A stretch of DNA of 64,000 nt, taken from the NCBI RefSeq assembly GCF_017355185.1, contig NZ_JADILJ010000010.1, positions 1 to 64,000 on the forward strand, read 5' to 3'. This stretch comes from Rathayibacter sp. SD072. Lineage in GTDB: Bacteria > Actinomycetota > Actinomycetes > Actinomycetales > Microbacteriaceae. Every line of letters begins with the position of its first letter. Position 1 is the first letter of the stretch. This document shows positions 9,501 to 17,318 of this stretch, piece after piece. The translations under genes and the position numbers were made by a program. A model generated the notes under the pieces. The model did not search any database and was not told where the DNA came from. It worked only from the letters and a program-made list of their open reading frames with translations.

Positions 9501-10595
9501 TCAGGCGGCGTAGTCGACGAGCTCGGGGTTCTCCTCGTAGACCTCGGCGAGGAGGCTCATGTCGAAGAGGTCGTCGGCGGCGATGTCGATGCCGGCGCCC
9601 GCGAGCGAGGCGATGGTCTCGCTCTGCAGCTCGTCCGAGATCGTGAAGAGGCCGTTCGACGCGGTGTCGTCCGAGACCACGAGCTGCTCGGCCTGGATCG
9701 TCGCGCCCTCCTTCGAGGAGGCCTCGTCCAGACCCAGGTCCTTGCCGTACTCCTCGACGGCGAGCATCGCGCCCGCCTCCGGGTCCTGCACGGCGTCGGT
9801 CCAGCCCTTGATCTCGGCGACCAGGAACGCCTTCAGCGCGTCGCGCTTCTCGGCGATGGCCTGCTCGGTGACCGTGAAGGTCTCGGCGACGAACGGCAGT
9901 CCGTTGTCGGCGAAGGGCAGGTTGACGACCTCGTAGCCCTCGTTCGCGACGGTGATCGACTCGTTGGTCAGGTAGGCGATGAAGCCGTCGACGGTGCCGT
10001 TGATGAGGACGGAGGGGTCGTACTCGACCGGCACGACGGTGAGGTCGGACTCCGAGAGGCCGTTCGCGGCGAGGAGCGCCTGGAACAGCGACGTGTTCGA
10101 CGCCTGGACGCCGATCTTCTTGCCGGCCATGTCGGCCGGGGTGGCGATGTTGCCCGCGGTCGCGATCGAGAGGACCGTGAAGGGGTTCTTCTGGTAGGTC
10201 GCGCCGATGATCTTCAGCGGAGCCTCCTGCTGGGCGATCACGGTGCCGACCGAGACGGCGTCGCTGAGCGCGACGTCGGCGGAGCCCGAGAGCAGCTCCG
10301 CGGTGCCGGTCGAAGGCCCCGCGGTGAGGGTGACGCCCGAGAGGCCCGCCTCGGTGTAGTAGCCCTTCGAGTCGGCGAAGAACTCGCCCGAGAACTCCTC
10401 GTTCTTGATCCAGGAGAGCTGGACCTTCAGGGTGCCGAGGTCGCCGCCCTCGCCGGCGCCGCCGGTCGAGCCGGAGGCGTCGGAGGAGCAGGAGGCGAGG
10501 ACGGAGGCGCCGCCGAGGGCGAGGCCGGCCACGCCCGCCATGCGGAGGAGGCTGCGGCGGTCGAAGGCCGGGGTGCGGAAGGGCGACAGGGTCAA
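9501..10595 (-). CDS. ABC importer substrate-binding lipoprotein (NMT1/THI5-like)
   Basis: A 364-residue exported protein. The N-terminus has [11 protein letters not shown] (twin arginine) followed by a hydrophobic stretch and lipobox VLASC, so it is probably a Tat-exported lipoprotein. The mature part begins with a Gly/Ser linker, then [20 protein letters not shown] and later [19 protein letters not shown], a pattern of the NMT1/THI5-like and SsuA-type binding proteins. The start is TTG at 10595 with GAGGAG 8 nt upstream. First gene of the importer operon. Ligand cannot be read from sequence; no TPP riboswitch is visible upstream, which weakens a thiamine-precursor role. Confidence 0.88.
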   Translation of the reverse strand: MTLSPFRTPAFDRRSLLRMAGVAGLALGGASVLASCSSDASGSTGGAGEGGDLGTLKVQLSWIKNEEFSGEFFADSKGYYTEAGLSGVTLTAGPSTGTAELLSGSADVALSDAVSVGTVIAQQEAPLKIIGATYQKNPFTVLSIATAGNIATPADMAGKKIGVQASNTSLFQALLAANGLSESDLTVVPVEYDPSVLINGTVDGFIAYLTNESITVANEGYEVVNLPFADNGLPFVAETFTVTEQAIAEKRDALKAFLVAEIKGWTDAVQDPEAGAMLAVEEYGKDLGLDEASSKEGATIQAEQLVVSDDTASNGLFTISDELQSETIASLAGAGIDIAADDLFDMSLLAEVYEENPELVDYAA

Positions 10596-10729
10596 GGGGG
10601 ACTCCTCGGGTCGAGATCGTCGGGGCTGCTGGGAGCGGCCGCGGTGATGCTGCTGCTGTGGTGCGCGGGTGGCGACGGGTGCCCGTCCAGGCGCGCCAAG
10701 TCGCGCCGATCGGGTGCCTCGACGCTATC

Positions 10730-10768
10730 CTCGGGAGATTTCTCGGGTGTGTCCGCAGATTTCGCGGG
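10730..10768 (-). promoter_or_regulatory. Putative operator: two direct repeats 21 bp apart, with -10 box
   Basis: AGATTTC occurs at 10736-10742 and 10757-10763 on the plus strand, embedded in similar GC arms (GGGAGATTTCTCGGG and CGCAGATTTCGCGGG). The centre spacing of 21 bp is two helical turns, so both lie on one DNA face. Just downstream in the minus direction is TAGCGT, a plausible -10 for the ABC importer operon. The sites would cover the -35 region. The remaining gap 10596-10858 shows no gene. Confidence 0.5.
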
Positions 10769-10858
10769 TATTAAGGCTCTCACGGATCCGCCAACGAATG
10801 CGCCACTCAGGCGAACCCGTCCGGCGGATCGGGTGGAGCCCCTCCCGAGTCCGCTCGA

Positions 10859-12151
10859 TCAGCCCAGCGGCTTGAACGTCAGGGAGTCGACGTCCGCGCC
10901 GTCGCGCGGAACGAGGGCGAAGCGGGTGAAGCCCGCCGCAGCGGCCCGGTCCAGGAGCGGAGTGAGGTTCTTGCTGCGGCGCTCCAGCCGCACCCGGGAG
11001 CCGCGCGCGATCAGCTCCTGCTTGAGCGCGAGCAGCGTCTCGGGTGCCGCGTCGCGCTCGTGCACGAGCACGACCGCATCCGGGCGGTCGTCGACGGGCA
11101 CGTCGATCAGCTCGACGATGCGCTCGAAGCCGATCGAGAAGCCGCACGCCGGCACGTCCTGGCCGAGGAACCGGCCGATCATGCCGTCGTAGCGTCCTCC
11201 TCCGCCCACGGAGGAGCCGGAGGACGGGTGCGCGATCTCGAAGATCGTGCCGGTGTAGTAGCCCATGCCGCGCACGAGGGTGGGGTCGAAGCGCAGCGAG
11301 ACGCCCGCCGGCAGGGAGCGCAGCGCGCGCGCCAGGGCCTCGAGGGCGAGCACCGCCTCGGGGTCGACGCCCTCGGGCAGGATCCCGAGGATCGCGGACT
11401 CCTCCATGGGCACTCCCCCGCCGCTGACCGCCTCCTCGATGCGCGCGAGGTAGCCGCCGAGGACCGCCGCGGCGTCCGCTCCGTCGGCCTCGAGCTCGGC
11501 GACGACGCCCGCGGCGCCGATCTTGTCGAGCTTGTCGATCGAGATCAGGGCCGGCCCGAAGCGCTCGGGCGCGAATCCGCAGTGCTCGAGGATGCCCAGC
11601 AGGAGCCGTCGGTCGTTGATCCGGATCGTGCAGTCGCGCAGCCCCAGGGTGTCGAGCGCCGATGCGGTCGCGGTGATCAGCTCGACCTCGGCCAACTGGC
11701 CGGGCTCGCCGATGATGTCGATGTCGCACTGCACGAACTGGCGGTAGCGGCCCTTCTGCGGGCGCTCGGCGCGCCAGACCGGAGCGATCTGCACCGAGCG
11801 GAAGACGGTGGGGAGCTCGGCCCGGTGCGTGGCGTAGAAACGGGCGAGCGGGACGGTGAGGTCGAAGCGGAGCCCCAGATCGGCGAGCGCCGACGGGTCG
11901 TCGGACTCGGCGGCCGCGGCGAGGTCGTCGTGGGAGAGGCCGCGGCGCAGCACGCTGAAGGCGAGCTTCTCGTTGTCGCCGCCGAGGCCCGAGTGCAGTC
12001 GCTCGAAGTCCTCGACGACGGGGGTCTCGATCTCGTCGAAGCCGTGCGACGCGTAGACGCGGCGGATGACGGCGAGCGCGTGCTCGCGCTTCGCCTTGTC
12101 GGCCGGGAGGAAGTCGCGCATGCCGCGGGGCGGGGTGATCGAGGAGGCCAT
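10859..12151 (-). CDS. hisS: Histidyl-tRNA synthetase
   Basis: A 430-residue class II aminoacyl-tRNA synthetase charging tRNA-His. Motif 1 region PRGMRDFLP is at the N-terminus, motif 2 follows LRFDLTVPLARF (around 93-104) with FRSVQIAPVWRAERPQKGRYRQFVQCD, the histidine-specific motif LVRGMGYYTGTIFEI is near 290, and motif 3 CGFSIGFERI near 340. The C-terminal anticodon-binding domain ends LTFKPLG. Its start is ATG at 12151, seven bases behind a GACAAT box. It stands alone between the ABC importer operon and a divergent ABC exporter. Confidence 0.97.
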   Translation of the reverse strand: MASSITPPRGMRDFLPADKAKREHALAVIRRVYASHGFDEIETPVVEDFERLHSGLGGDNEKLAFSVLRRGLSHDDLAAAAESDDPSALADLGLRFDLTVPLARFYATHRAELPTVFRSVQIAPVWRAERPQKGRYRQFVQCDIDIIGEPGQLAEVELITATASALDTLGLRDCTIRINDRRLLLGILEHCGFAPERFGPALISIDKLDKIGAAGVVAELEADGADAAAVLGGYLARIEEAVSGGGVPMEESAILGILPEGVDPEAVLALEALARALRSLPAGVSLRFDPTLVRGMGYYTGTIFEIAHPSSGSSVGGGGRYDGMIGRFLGQDVPACGFSIGFERIVELIDVPVDDRPDAVVLVHERDAAPETLLALKQELIARGSRVRLERRSKNLTPLLDRAAAAGFTRFALVPRDGADVDSLTFKPLG

Positions 12152-12158
12152 GGGCTCG

Positions 12159-12164
12159 ATTGTC
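12159..12164 (-). promoter_or_regulatory. -10 box GACAAT, leaderless start for hisS
   Basis: GACAAT on the minus strand ends 7 nt before the hisS ATG at 12151. No Shine-Dalgarno and no T-box-like leader fit into this spacing. Confidence 0.45.
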
Positions 12165-12278
12165 CCAGACCCCCGACCACGCGTCCGGCGCCGCCGAGCC
12201 GTCCGACACGGGCGTCGGCTAGGCTCGCCGCGCCCGGACGGTCGAGGGGACCCCCGGGCGGCGACGGACGGGGACCGG

Positions 12279-13331
12279 ATGCACGCGGACCAGCACGACT
12301 TCGACCAGGACGGGTTCGACCAGGACGGGTTCGCCCGCTACGACGACGTGCCCGAAGCGGTGCCCCGCGGCTTCCGCTCCGGATCCGGGATCGGCGGCAT
12401 CGTCGCCGAGGGCGTCTCGCGCTCCTTCGGGTCCGTGCACGCCGTGCGGGACGCGACGTTCGAGGCGCGCCCCGGCGAGGTGACAGCGCTGGTCGGCCCC
12501 AACGGAGCGGGCAAGACCACGCTCATGCTCCTGCTCGCCACGCTCCTCCGGCCCGACGCGGGCCGACTGCTCGTGGCCGGGCACGACCCGGTCGCCGAGC
12601 CGGCCGCCGTGCGGGCGTCGCTCGGCTGGATGCCCGACGTGCTCGGCTCCTGGGCGGCACTGACCTCGCGGGCGACGCTGCGCACCACCGGCATGCTCTA
12701 CGGACTGCCCCGCGCCGACGCCGAGGCGCGCGCCGACGAGCTGCTCGGCCTGGTCGACCTCGTCGAGCTCGCCGACCGGCCCACCCGCGTGCTCTCGCGC
12801 GGGCAGAAGCAGCGCCTGAGCCTCGCGCGGGCGCTCGTGCACGACCCCGCCGTCCTCGTGCTCGACGAGCCCGCCTCGGGCCTGGATCCCGGGGCGCGGA
12901 TCGCCCTGCGCGACCTCGTCCTGCGGCTCGCGGGCGAGGGACGGACGGTGCTCGTCTCCAGCCACGTGCTCGCCGAGCTCGACGAGATGGCCGACGCGGC
13001 CGTGTTCCTCGACGCCGGCACCACGGCGTCGCAGGAGGCGGTCTCGCACGCGGCGGGATCGCTCCGCACCTGGCGCATCGAGGCGGTGTCGATCGGCGGG
13101 CGCGAGCTCGCCGGCCTCGTCGCGCGGGTGACCGGCGCCGCCGCCCGGGAGGATCGCGACGCGGTGCTCGTGGCCGTCGCCGATGACGCGGCCGCCGCGG
13201 CACTCCTCGCGGCACTGGTCGGCTCGGGGGTCGCGGTCAGCCGCTTCGCCCCGGCCGTCGGGGAGCTCGAGCACACCTTCGCCGACCTGCGGCGAACGGG
13301 CACGGCGAGCACCGAGGAGTCCGCACGATGA
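12279..13331 (+). CDS. ABC-2 exporter ATP-binding protein
   Basis: A 350-residue ATPase of an ABC-2 type exporter. Walker A GPNGAGKTT lies near residue 77, the signature LSRGQKQRLSLARAL near 175, Walker B AVLVLDEPASGLDPG near 195 and the switch region VLVSSHVLAEL near 230. The signature is LSRGQ rather than LSGGQ. The N-terminal 40 residues are acidic and contain FDQDGF twice, from a 15-bp tandem duplication. ATG at 12279 is the best-supported start, but a later start cannot be excluded. It overlaps the permease gene by 4 nt (ATGA). Cargo unknown. Confidence 0.88.
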   Translation: MHADQHDFDQDGFDQDGFARYDDVPEAVPRGFRSGSGIGGIVAEGVSRSFGSVHAVRDATFEARPGEVTALVGPNGAGKTTLMLLLATLLRPDAGRLLVAGHDPVAEPAAVRASLGWMPDVLGSWAALTSRATLRTTGMLYGLPRADAEARADELLGLVDLVELADRPTRVLSRGQKQRLSLARALVHDPAVLVLDEPASGLDPGARIALRDLVLRLAGEGRTVLVSSHVLAELDEMADAAVFLDAGTTASQEAVSHAAGSLRTWRIEAVSIGGRELAGLVARVTGAAAREDRDAVLVAVADDAAAAALLAALVGSGVAVSRFAPAVGELEHTFADLRRTGTASTEESAR

Positions 13332-14395
13332 CCACGACGACCGCTCCCGAGCCCGTCCGCGCCCTTCCGTTCCTCCGGGGCGTGGGCCTCGTCGTCCGGC
13401 TCGAGCTCGCTCAGCGCGTCCGCGGCGTCTCGTCCTTCGTGCTGCTCGGACTGTTCTTCCTGCTCGTGGGAGCCGTCACAGGGCTCCTCGTCGTCGCGAG
13501 CGGCGTCCTGTCGGGCAGCGGCGCCCAGATCGGCGGCTGGATCTACTCCGTCCTCGTCTACTTCGTGCTGCTGCTGGGCAGCCTGGTCACGCCCGCGCTG
13601 TCCGGTGCCGCGATCAACGGAGAACGCGACGCGGGAACGCTGGCCACGATGCAGGTGACGCTCCTGACCACTCCGCAGCTGGTGCTCGGCAAGCTCGCCT
13701 CGGCCTGGCTGGTCGCCCTCGCGTTCCTGGTCAGCACGCTGCCGTTCCTGCTCGTGGCGGTGCTGGTGGGGGGCGTCTCGGCGGTCTCGGCGCTCGTCTC
13801 GGTGCTCGTGCTCGCCGTGCAGCTCGGAGTGGTCGCGGCGATCGGAGTGGGGCTCAGCGGGATCCTCGATCGGCCGCTCATGTCGGTGGTCACCACCTAC
13901 CTCGTGGTCGCGGCGCTGAGCGTCGGATCGCTGATCGCGTTCGGCCTCCTCACGACGGTGACGACGTCCGAGACGCGGACCGTCTTCGTCGACGGCGAGG
14001 GGAACCCCGATCCCTCGTGCGGCTCGGGGTACGACAGCGTCGCTCCGCGCTACGACTACTACTGGGGGCTGCTGGCGCTCAACCCGTTCGTCGTCCTCGC
14101 CGACGCGGTGCCTCCGCGACTCGATGACTACGGGCAGCCCTCGGACCTGTTCGGGAGCATCGCGCTCGGGGTCCGCCAGGCGCAGATCCCGCCGGAGCTG
14201 GAGGTCGAGATCGACTGCACCGGGACGTCGGAGCAGGAGTACCGCGGGCCCGCGGAGACGTTCGCCGAGACGGTGCCGTCGTGGTTCGTCGGCCTCGCTC
14301 TGCAGCTGGTGCTCGCGGTCGGACTGGTGCTCGGAGCGATCCGGCGCACGGCGACGCCGGCCGCACGGCTGCCGAAGGGGCGCCGCGTCGCCTGA
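13328..14395 (+). CDS. ABC-2 type permease
   Basis: A 355-residue membrane protein with about six hydrophobic helices, partner of the preceding ATPase. Helices are visible near 39-60, 75-97, 125-150, 155-180, 190-215 and at the C-terminus. The motif INGERDAGTLATMQVTLLTTPQ near 98 is typical of ABC-2 permeases of the NosY/CcmB-like type. A soluble extracytoplasmic segment of about 100 residues lies before the last helix and contains two cysteines that could form a disulfide. It overlaps the ATPase stop by 4 nt. It converges with mazG with only 6 bp between stop codons. Confidence 0.85.
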   Translation: MTTTTAPEPVRALPFLRGVGLVVRLELAQRVRGVSSFVLLGLFFLLVGAVTGLLVVASGVLSGSGAQIGGWIYSVLVYFVLLLGSLVTPALSGAAINGERDAGTLATMQVTLLTTPQLVLGKLASAWLVALAFLVSTLPFLLVAVLVGGVSAVSALVSVLVLAVQLGVVAAIGVGLSGILDRPLMSVVTTYLVVAALSVGSLIAFGLLTTVTTSETRTVFVDGEGNPDPSCGSGYDSVAPRYDYYWGLLALNPFVVLADAVPPRLDDYGQPSDLFGSIALGVRQAQIPPELEVEIDCTGTSEQEYRGPAETFAETVPSWFVGLALQLVLAVGLVLGAIRRTATPAARLPKGRRVA

Positions 14396-14401
14396 CCGCG
14401 G

Positions 14402-15055
14402 CTAGTCGGCGGCGCGCTCGCGCTCGACGGCCCGGATCTCGTCCTGCAGGTCGCGGGTCGCGGTGCGGAGGGCGCGCTCGGCGTCCAGGCCCTGCGCCCG
14501 AGCGGAGGCGACGATCGCGAGCAGCAGGGGTCCGAGGTCGTCCTCGGACTCGATCGGCAGCGGCCCCTCCCCCGCGTCGACGATGCCGAGGGTCGTCGCC
14601 TTGCCGATCACCTTGTCGGCCAGGGCCAGCGCGGGCATGCCCTGCGGGATGCCGTCGAGGACACTGGTGCGGTGCGGCTTCTCGGTCCTCTTCAGCTCGT
14701 CCCAGACCGCGATGACGTCGTCGGCCGTCTCGGCCGTGGCGTCGCCGAAGACGTGCGGGTGGCGGCCGATCATCTTCGCGTTCATGTGCGCGGCGACGTC
14801 CTCGATGGTGAACGGCTCGGAGCCGTCGGCGGCGAGATCGGCGTGGAAGAGCACCTGGTAGAGCACGTCGCCGAGCTCCTCGATCAGATCGGCGCGGTCG
14901 CCCGCCTCGATCGCGTCGACGAGCTCGTGCGACTCCTCGATGAGGTAGCGCACGAGCGACTCGTGGGTCTGCTCGGCGTCCCACGGGCAGCCGCCCGGAG
15001 CGCGGAGGACGTGGACGGTGCGGATGAGCTCGTCGAGCCGGGGATGCGCGGTCAC
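14402..15055 (-). CDS. mazG: Nucleoside triphosphate pyrophosphohydrolase MazG
   Basis: A 217-residue NTP-pyrophosphatase that hydrolyses (d)NTPs to NMP and diphosphate and removes damaged nucleotides. The MazG signature CPWDAEQTHESLVRYLIEE lies near residue 23, and the metal-binding EExxE/ExxD region is ELVDAIEAGDRADLIEELGDVLYQ near 45-65. It covers one MazG domain, shorter than the two-domain E. coli protein but usual in actinobacteria. GTG at 15055 is preceded by GAGGAT at 6 nt, so the mRNA is probably leaderless. In relatives mazG lies between mfd and eno, as it does here apart from inserted genes. Confidence 0.93.
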   Translation of the reverse strand: MTAHPRLDELIRTVHVLRAPGGCPWDAEQTHESLVRYLIEESHELVDAIEAGDRADLIEELGDVLYQVLFHADLAADGSEPFTIEDVAAHMNAKMIGRHPHVFGDATAETADDVIAVWDELKRTEKPHRTSVLDGIPQGMPALALADKVIGKATTLGIVDAGEGPLPIESEDDLGPLLLAIVASARAQGLDAERALRTATRDLQDEIRAVERERAAD

Positions 15056-15061
15056 CCGGCC

Positions 15062-15067
15062 ATCCTC
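15062..15067 (-). promoter_or_regulatory. -10 box GAGGAT, leaderless start for mazG
   Basis: The box ends 6 nt upstream of the mazG GTG and the bases between are GGCCGG, identical to the spacer at the pmt start (47860-47865). Confidence 0.4.
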
Positions 15068-15090
15068 GCATCCGCGGCCGACGGCGCTCC

Positions 15091-16509
15091 TCAGGCGTGG
15101 GCGAGGCGGTGCCGCGCGGTGAGCAGGCATGCCGGCACCGCGAGCGGCACCGCGACGGCGAGACCGGGGGCGGTCGCGACTCCGACGGCGGCGGCGCCCG
15201 TCACGAGCACGCCGGCCAGGTTCCAGAGCAGCACCATCGCTCCGGCGCCGTCGCCGATCGGCAGCGGCACAGGAGCCAGGAGCGCCGGGGGCAGAGACCC
15301 GCGCGTGGCGTCCATCGCGCGGGCGGCGACCGCCACGACCGCGACGGCGACGGCCGGGGCCGCGGGTCCGGAGGCGACGACCGCGGCGCCCAGGACCAGG
15401 GCCGTGACGAGGATCAGCGGCAGGATCCCGTGCAGCAAGAGCAGATCGAACGGAGCCGGGGCGAGCAGCGCGGGCTGCCCGGCCGTCGCGGCGGCGTGCC
15501 GGAATCCGTCGCTCCACACTCCTGCACCGCAGTAGGCGAGGATCCCGGCGAGCACCGCCGGGACCGCCATCAGCGAGGGCGGTGCGACGGTCGCGGCGGC
15601 CAGAGCGACGCCGGCGCCGGCGAGGGCGGCTGCTCCCGCGGCGGAGCGCGCCGGAGTGCGCAGGGCCCCGACGGCGTCCCGGATCGGCACCGCGAGGACG
15701 AACGGTGCGAGGCGCACCGCGGCGACGCGGCGGAGCCGGGCGGGCCGGGGCCGGTAGCCCTCGAGCGCATCGGCGAGCTCGCCGATCGCTCCCCTGCCCC
15801 GGGCCGCGCGCCACTGGCGCGACTGCGCCACCACGACCGGGCCACGCACCGTGTCGAGAAGGCGCGGAACGGCGGCGAGCGCGAGCACAGCCAGGGCGAG
15901 GAGCACCGCGAGGGTGCGCCCCTGCAGCGGCCCGGTCCCCGCGACCGCGCCGGCGACCAGCGCGCCGAGGACCGCGCCTGCGACGACCGAGACGGCGGCC
16001 AGTGCCGCGGAGGATCGCGGCGCCAGGCACTGCCCGGCGAGCCAGGCGACGGTGGCGAGGACGCCGAGTGCGGCGCCGGCTGCCGCGGCGAGCGCCCAGG
16101 AGGACCCGGTCACGAGGGCGGCCAGGAGCGCGGCGGCGACGCCCGCCAGGACGACGACGGCACCCGAGACAGCCACGGGCCGGCGGAGGACGAGGCGTCG
16201 GGGCAGCTCGGTCGCGAGCAGCACGGCCGTGGTGTGCGGCTCCCCCACCGCGGGGCCGCGGACCCGGCCCAGGAGGACCGCGGCGGGCAGGAGGAGCGCC
16301 GCCGCGACTCCGACGACCAGGGACGGATCCAGGGAGGCGAGGGCCGGTCCGGGGTCGCCGAGCAGCAGCACGAGGGCCCGCAGCACCGGCAGCACCACGA
16401 CGAGGAGGGTCAGAGCTGCGAGGTAGCCGGCGTAGGCGCCGCCGCCGTGATCCGCTGCGGAGCGGGAGCGGTGCAGCGCGCGGACGGCGCGGATCCGGGA
16501 CGCGCTCAT
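15091..16509 (-). CDS. Large hydrophobic ABC transporter membrane subunit (DUF6297-like)
   Basis: A 472-residue protein consisting almost wholly of Ala/Leu/Val-rich transmembrane helices, perhaps ten to twelve. It starts MSASRIRAVRALHRSRSAAD, and the ATG at 16509 overlaps the stop of the ATPase gene (ATGA), so the two are a coupled pair. A cytoplasmic loop near residue 240 contains SRQWRAARGRGAIGELADAL. I know a family of actinobacterial membrane proteins of this size beside an ABC ATPase, catalogued as DUF6297, and this looks like one. Cargo and direction unknown; the absence of a binding protein suggests export. Confidence 0.65.
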   Translation of the reverse strand: MSASRIRAVRALHRSRSAADHGGGAYAGYLAALTLLVVVLPVLRALVLLLGDPGPALASLDPSLVVGVAAALLLPAAVLLGRVRGPAVGEPHTTAVLLATELPRRLVLRRPVAVSGAVVVLAGVAAALLAALVTGSSWALAAAAGAALGVLATVAWLAGQCLAPRSSAALAAVSVVAGAVLGALVAGAVAGTGPLQGRTLAVLLALAVLALAAVPRLLDTVRGPVVVAQSRQWRAARGRGAIGELADALEGYRPRPARLRRVAAVRLAPFVLAVPIRDAVGALRTPARSAAGAAALAGAGVALAAATVAPPSLMAVPAVLAGILAYCGAGVWSDGFRHAAATAGQPALLAPAPFDLLLLHGILPLILVTALVLGAAVVASGPAAPAVAVAVVAVAARAMDATRGSLPPALLAPVPLPIGDGAGAMVLLWNLAGVLVTGAAAVGVATAPGLAVAVPLAVPACLLTARHRLAHA

Positions 16510-17183
16510 CGGGCGCCCAGCTCGATCACCCGCGTCGCCAGCCCCTCGGTCATGACCGAGCTGTGCGTCGCGAGGAGCACAGCACGCCCGCGCGCGGCCT
16601 CGCGGAGCACCTCCACGGCGAGCGGCACGCGGTCGACGTCGAGCCGCTGCTCCGGCTCGTCGAGCAGCAGCACCTCGCTCGGGCGCGCGAGGACGAGGGC
16701 GAGCGAGAAGAGCTGGGTCTGACCCGAGGAGAGCTCGTGGGGGAAGCGGAGGGCGAGCGGAGAGAGTCCGAGGGCGTCGAGGCCCCGGGACGCTTCGGCG
16801 CGGGCGTGGTCCAGCGATGCGCCCCACGAAAGAGCGACCATCGCCAGGTGCTCCTCGAGGGTGAGGTCCCGCTCGACAGGCGGTGTGCCGAGGAGGGCTG
16901 CGACGCGGCGGCGGTGCTCACGGGAGCGCTCGTCCACCGGAGCGCCCGCGACCTCGACGGTGCCGGCGGTAGGAGGGGTGAGCCCGGCGATCACGCGGAG
17001 CAGGGTGGTCTTGCCGCTGCCGTTGGGACCGGTGACCGCGACGACCGCCCCCGCCTCGACCTCCAGCGAGAGCGGCGCCAGCAGCTCGGCCTCGGCCGTC
17101 CGCACGGCGACGTCGCGGAGCCGGACGAGCGGAACGCCGGCTGCCGAGGGGGCGGAGCGGCGACGACGGGCGAGCAGCGGCAT
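16506..17183 (-). CDS. ABC transporter ATP-binding protein
   Basis: A 225-residue ATPase with Walker A GPNGSGKTTLLR near residue 52, signature LSSGQTQLFSLALVL near 150, Walker [17 protein letters not shown] near 170 and switch ATHSSV near 206. The signature LSSGQ and DEPEQRLD deviate from the usual LSGGQ and DEPTxGLD, which is typical of this exporter type. The N-terminal MPLLARRRRSAP is basic and non-conserved. It is the first gene of a two-gene operon with the hydrophobic subunit at 15091. It is divergent from the adenine deaminase gene. Confidence 0.87.
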   Translation of the reverse strand: MPLLARRRRSAPSAAGVPLVRLRDVAVRTAEAELLAPLSLEVEAGAVVAVTGPNGSGKTTLLRVIAGLTPPTAGTVEVAGAPVDERSREHRRRVAALLGTPPVERDLTLEEHLAMVALSWGASLDHARAEASRGLDALGLSPLALRFPHELSSGQTQLFSLALVLARPSEVLLLDEPEQRLDVDRVPLAVEVLREAARGRAVLLATHSSVMTEGLATRVIELGAR

Positions 17184-17273
17184 GCCTTCATCCTGTCGGC
17201 GCCCCGCGGCCTCCGCATCCGCCGGTCAGCGGAGTCCACATCCGTCGGTCATCGGGCCGTAACACGACGCGGC

Positions 17274-17279
17274 TATCGT
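17274..17279 (+). promoter_or_regulatory. -10 box TATCGT for the deaminase gene
   Basis: TATCGT lies about 40 nt before the GTG at 17319, which leaves a leader containing a weak GGAACAGG ribosome site. Confidence 0.4.
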
Positions 17280-17318
17280 CGCCGCGGGGCGCACCCGGCG
17301 ACCCGGAACAGGATCACC

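Noticed and set aside
10596-10858. A possible TPP riboswitch before the importer operon
   Set aside because: I looked for the CTGAGA and ACCTGATCTGG-type conserved blocks and did not find them. The two AGATTTC copies fit a protein operator better.
12152-12278. A T-box leader for hisS
   Set aside because: The -10 box lies 7 nt before the start codon, leaving no leader RNA.
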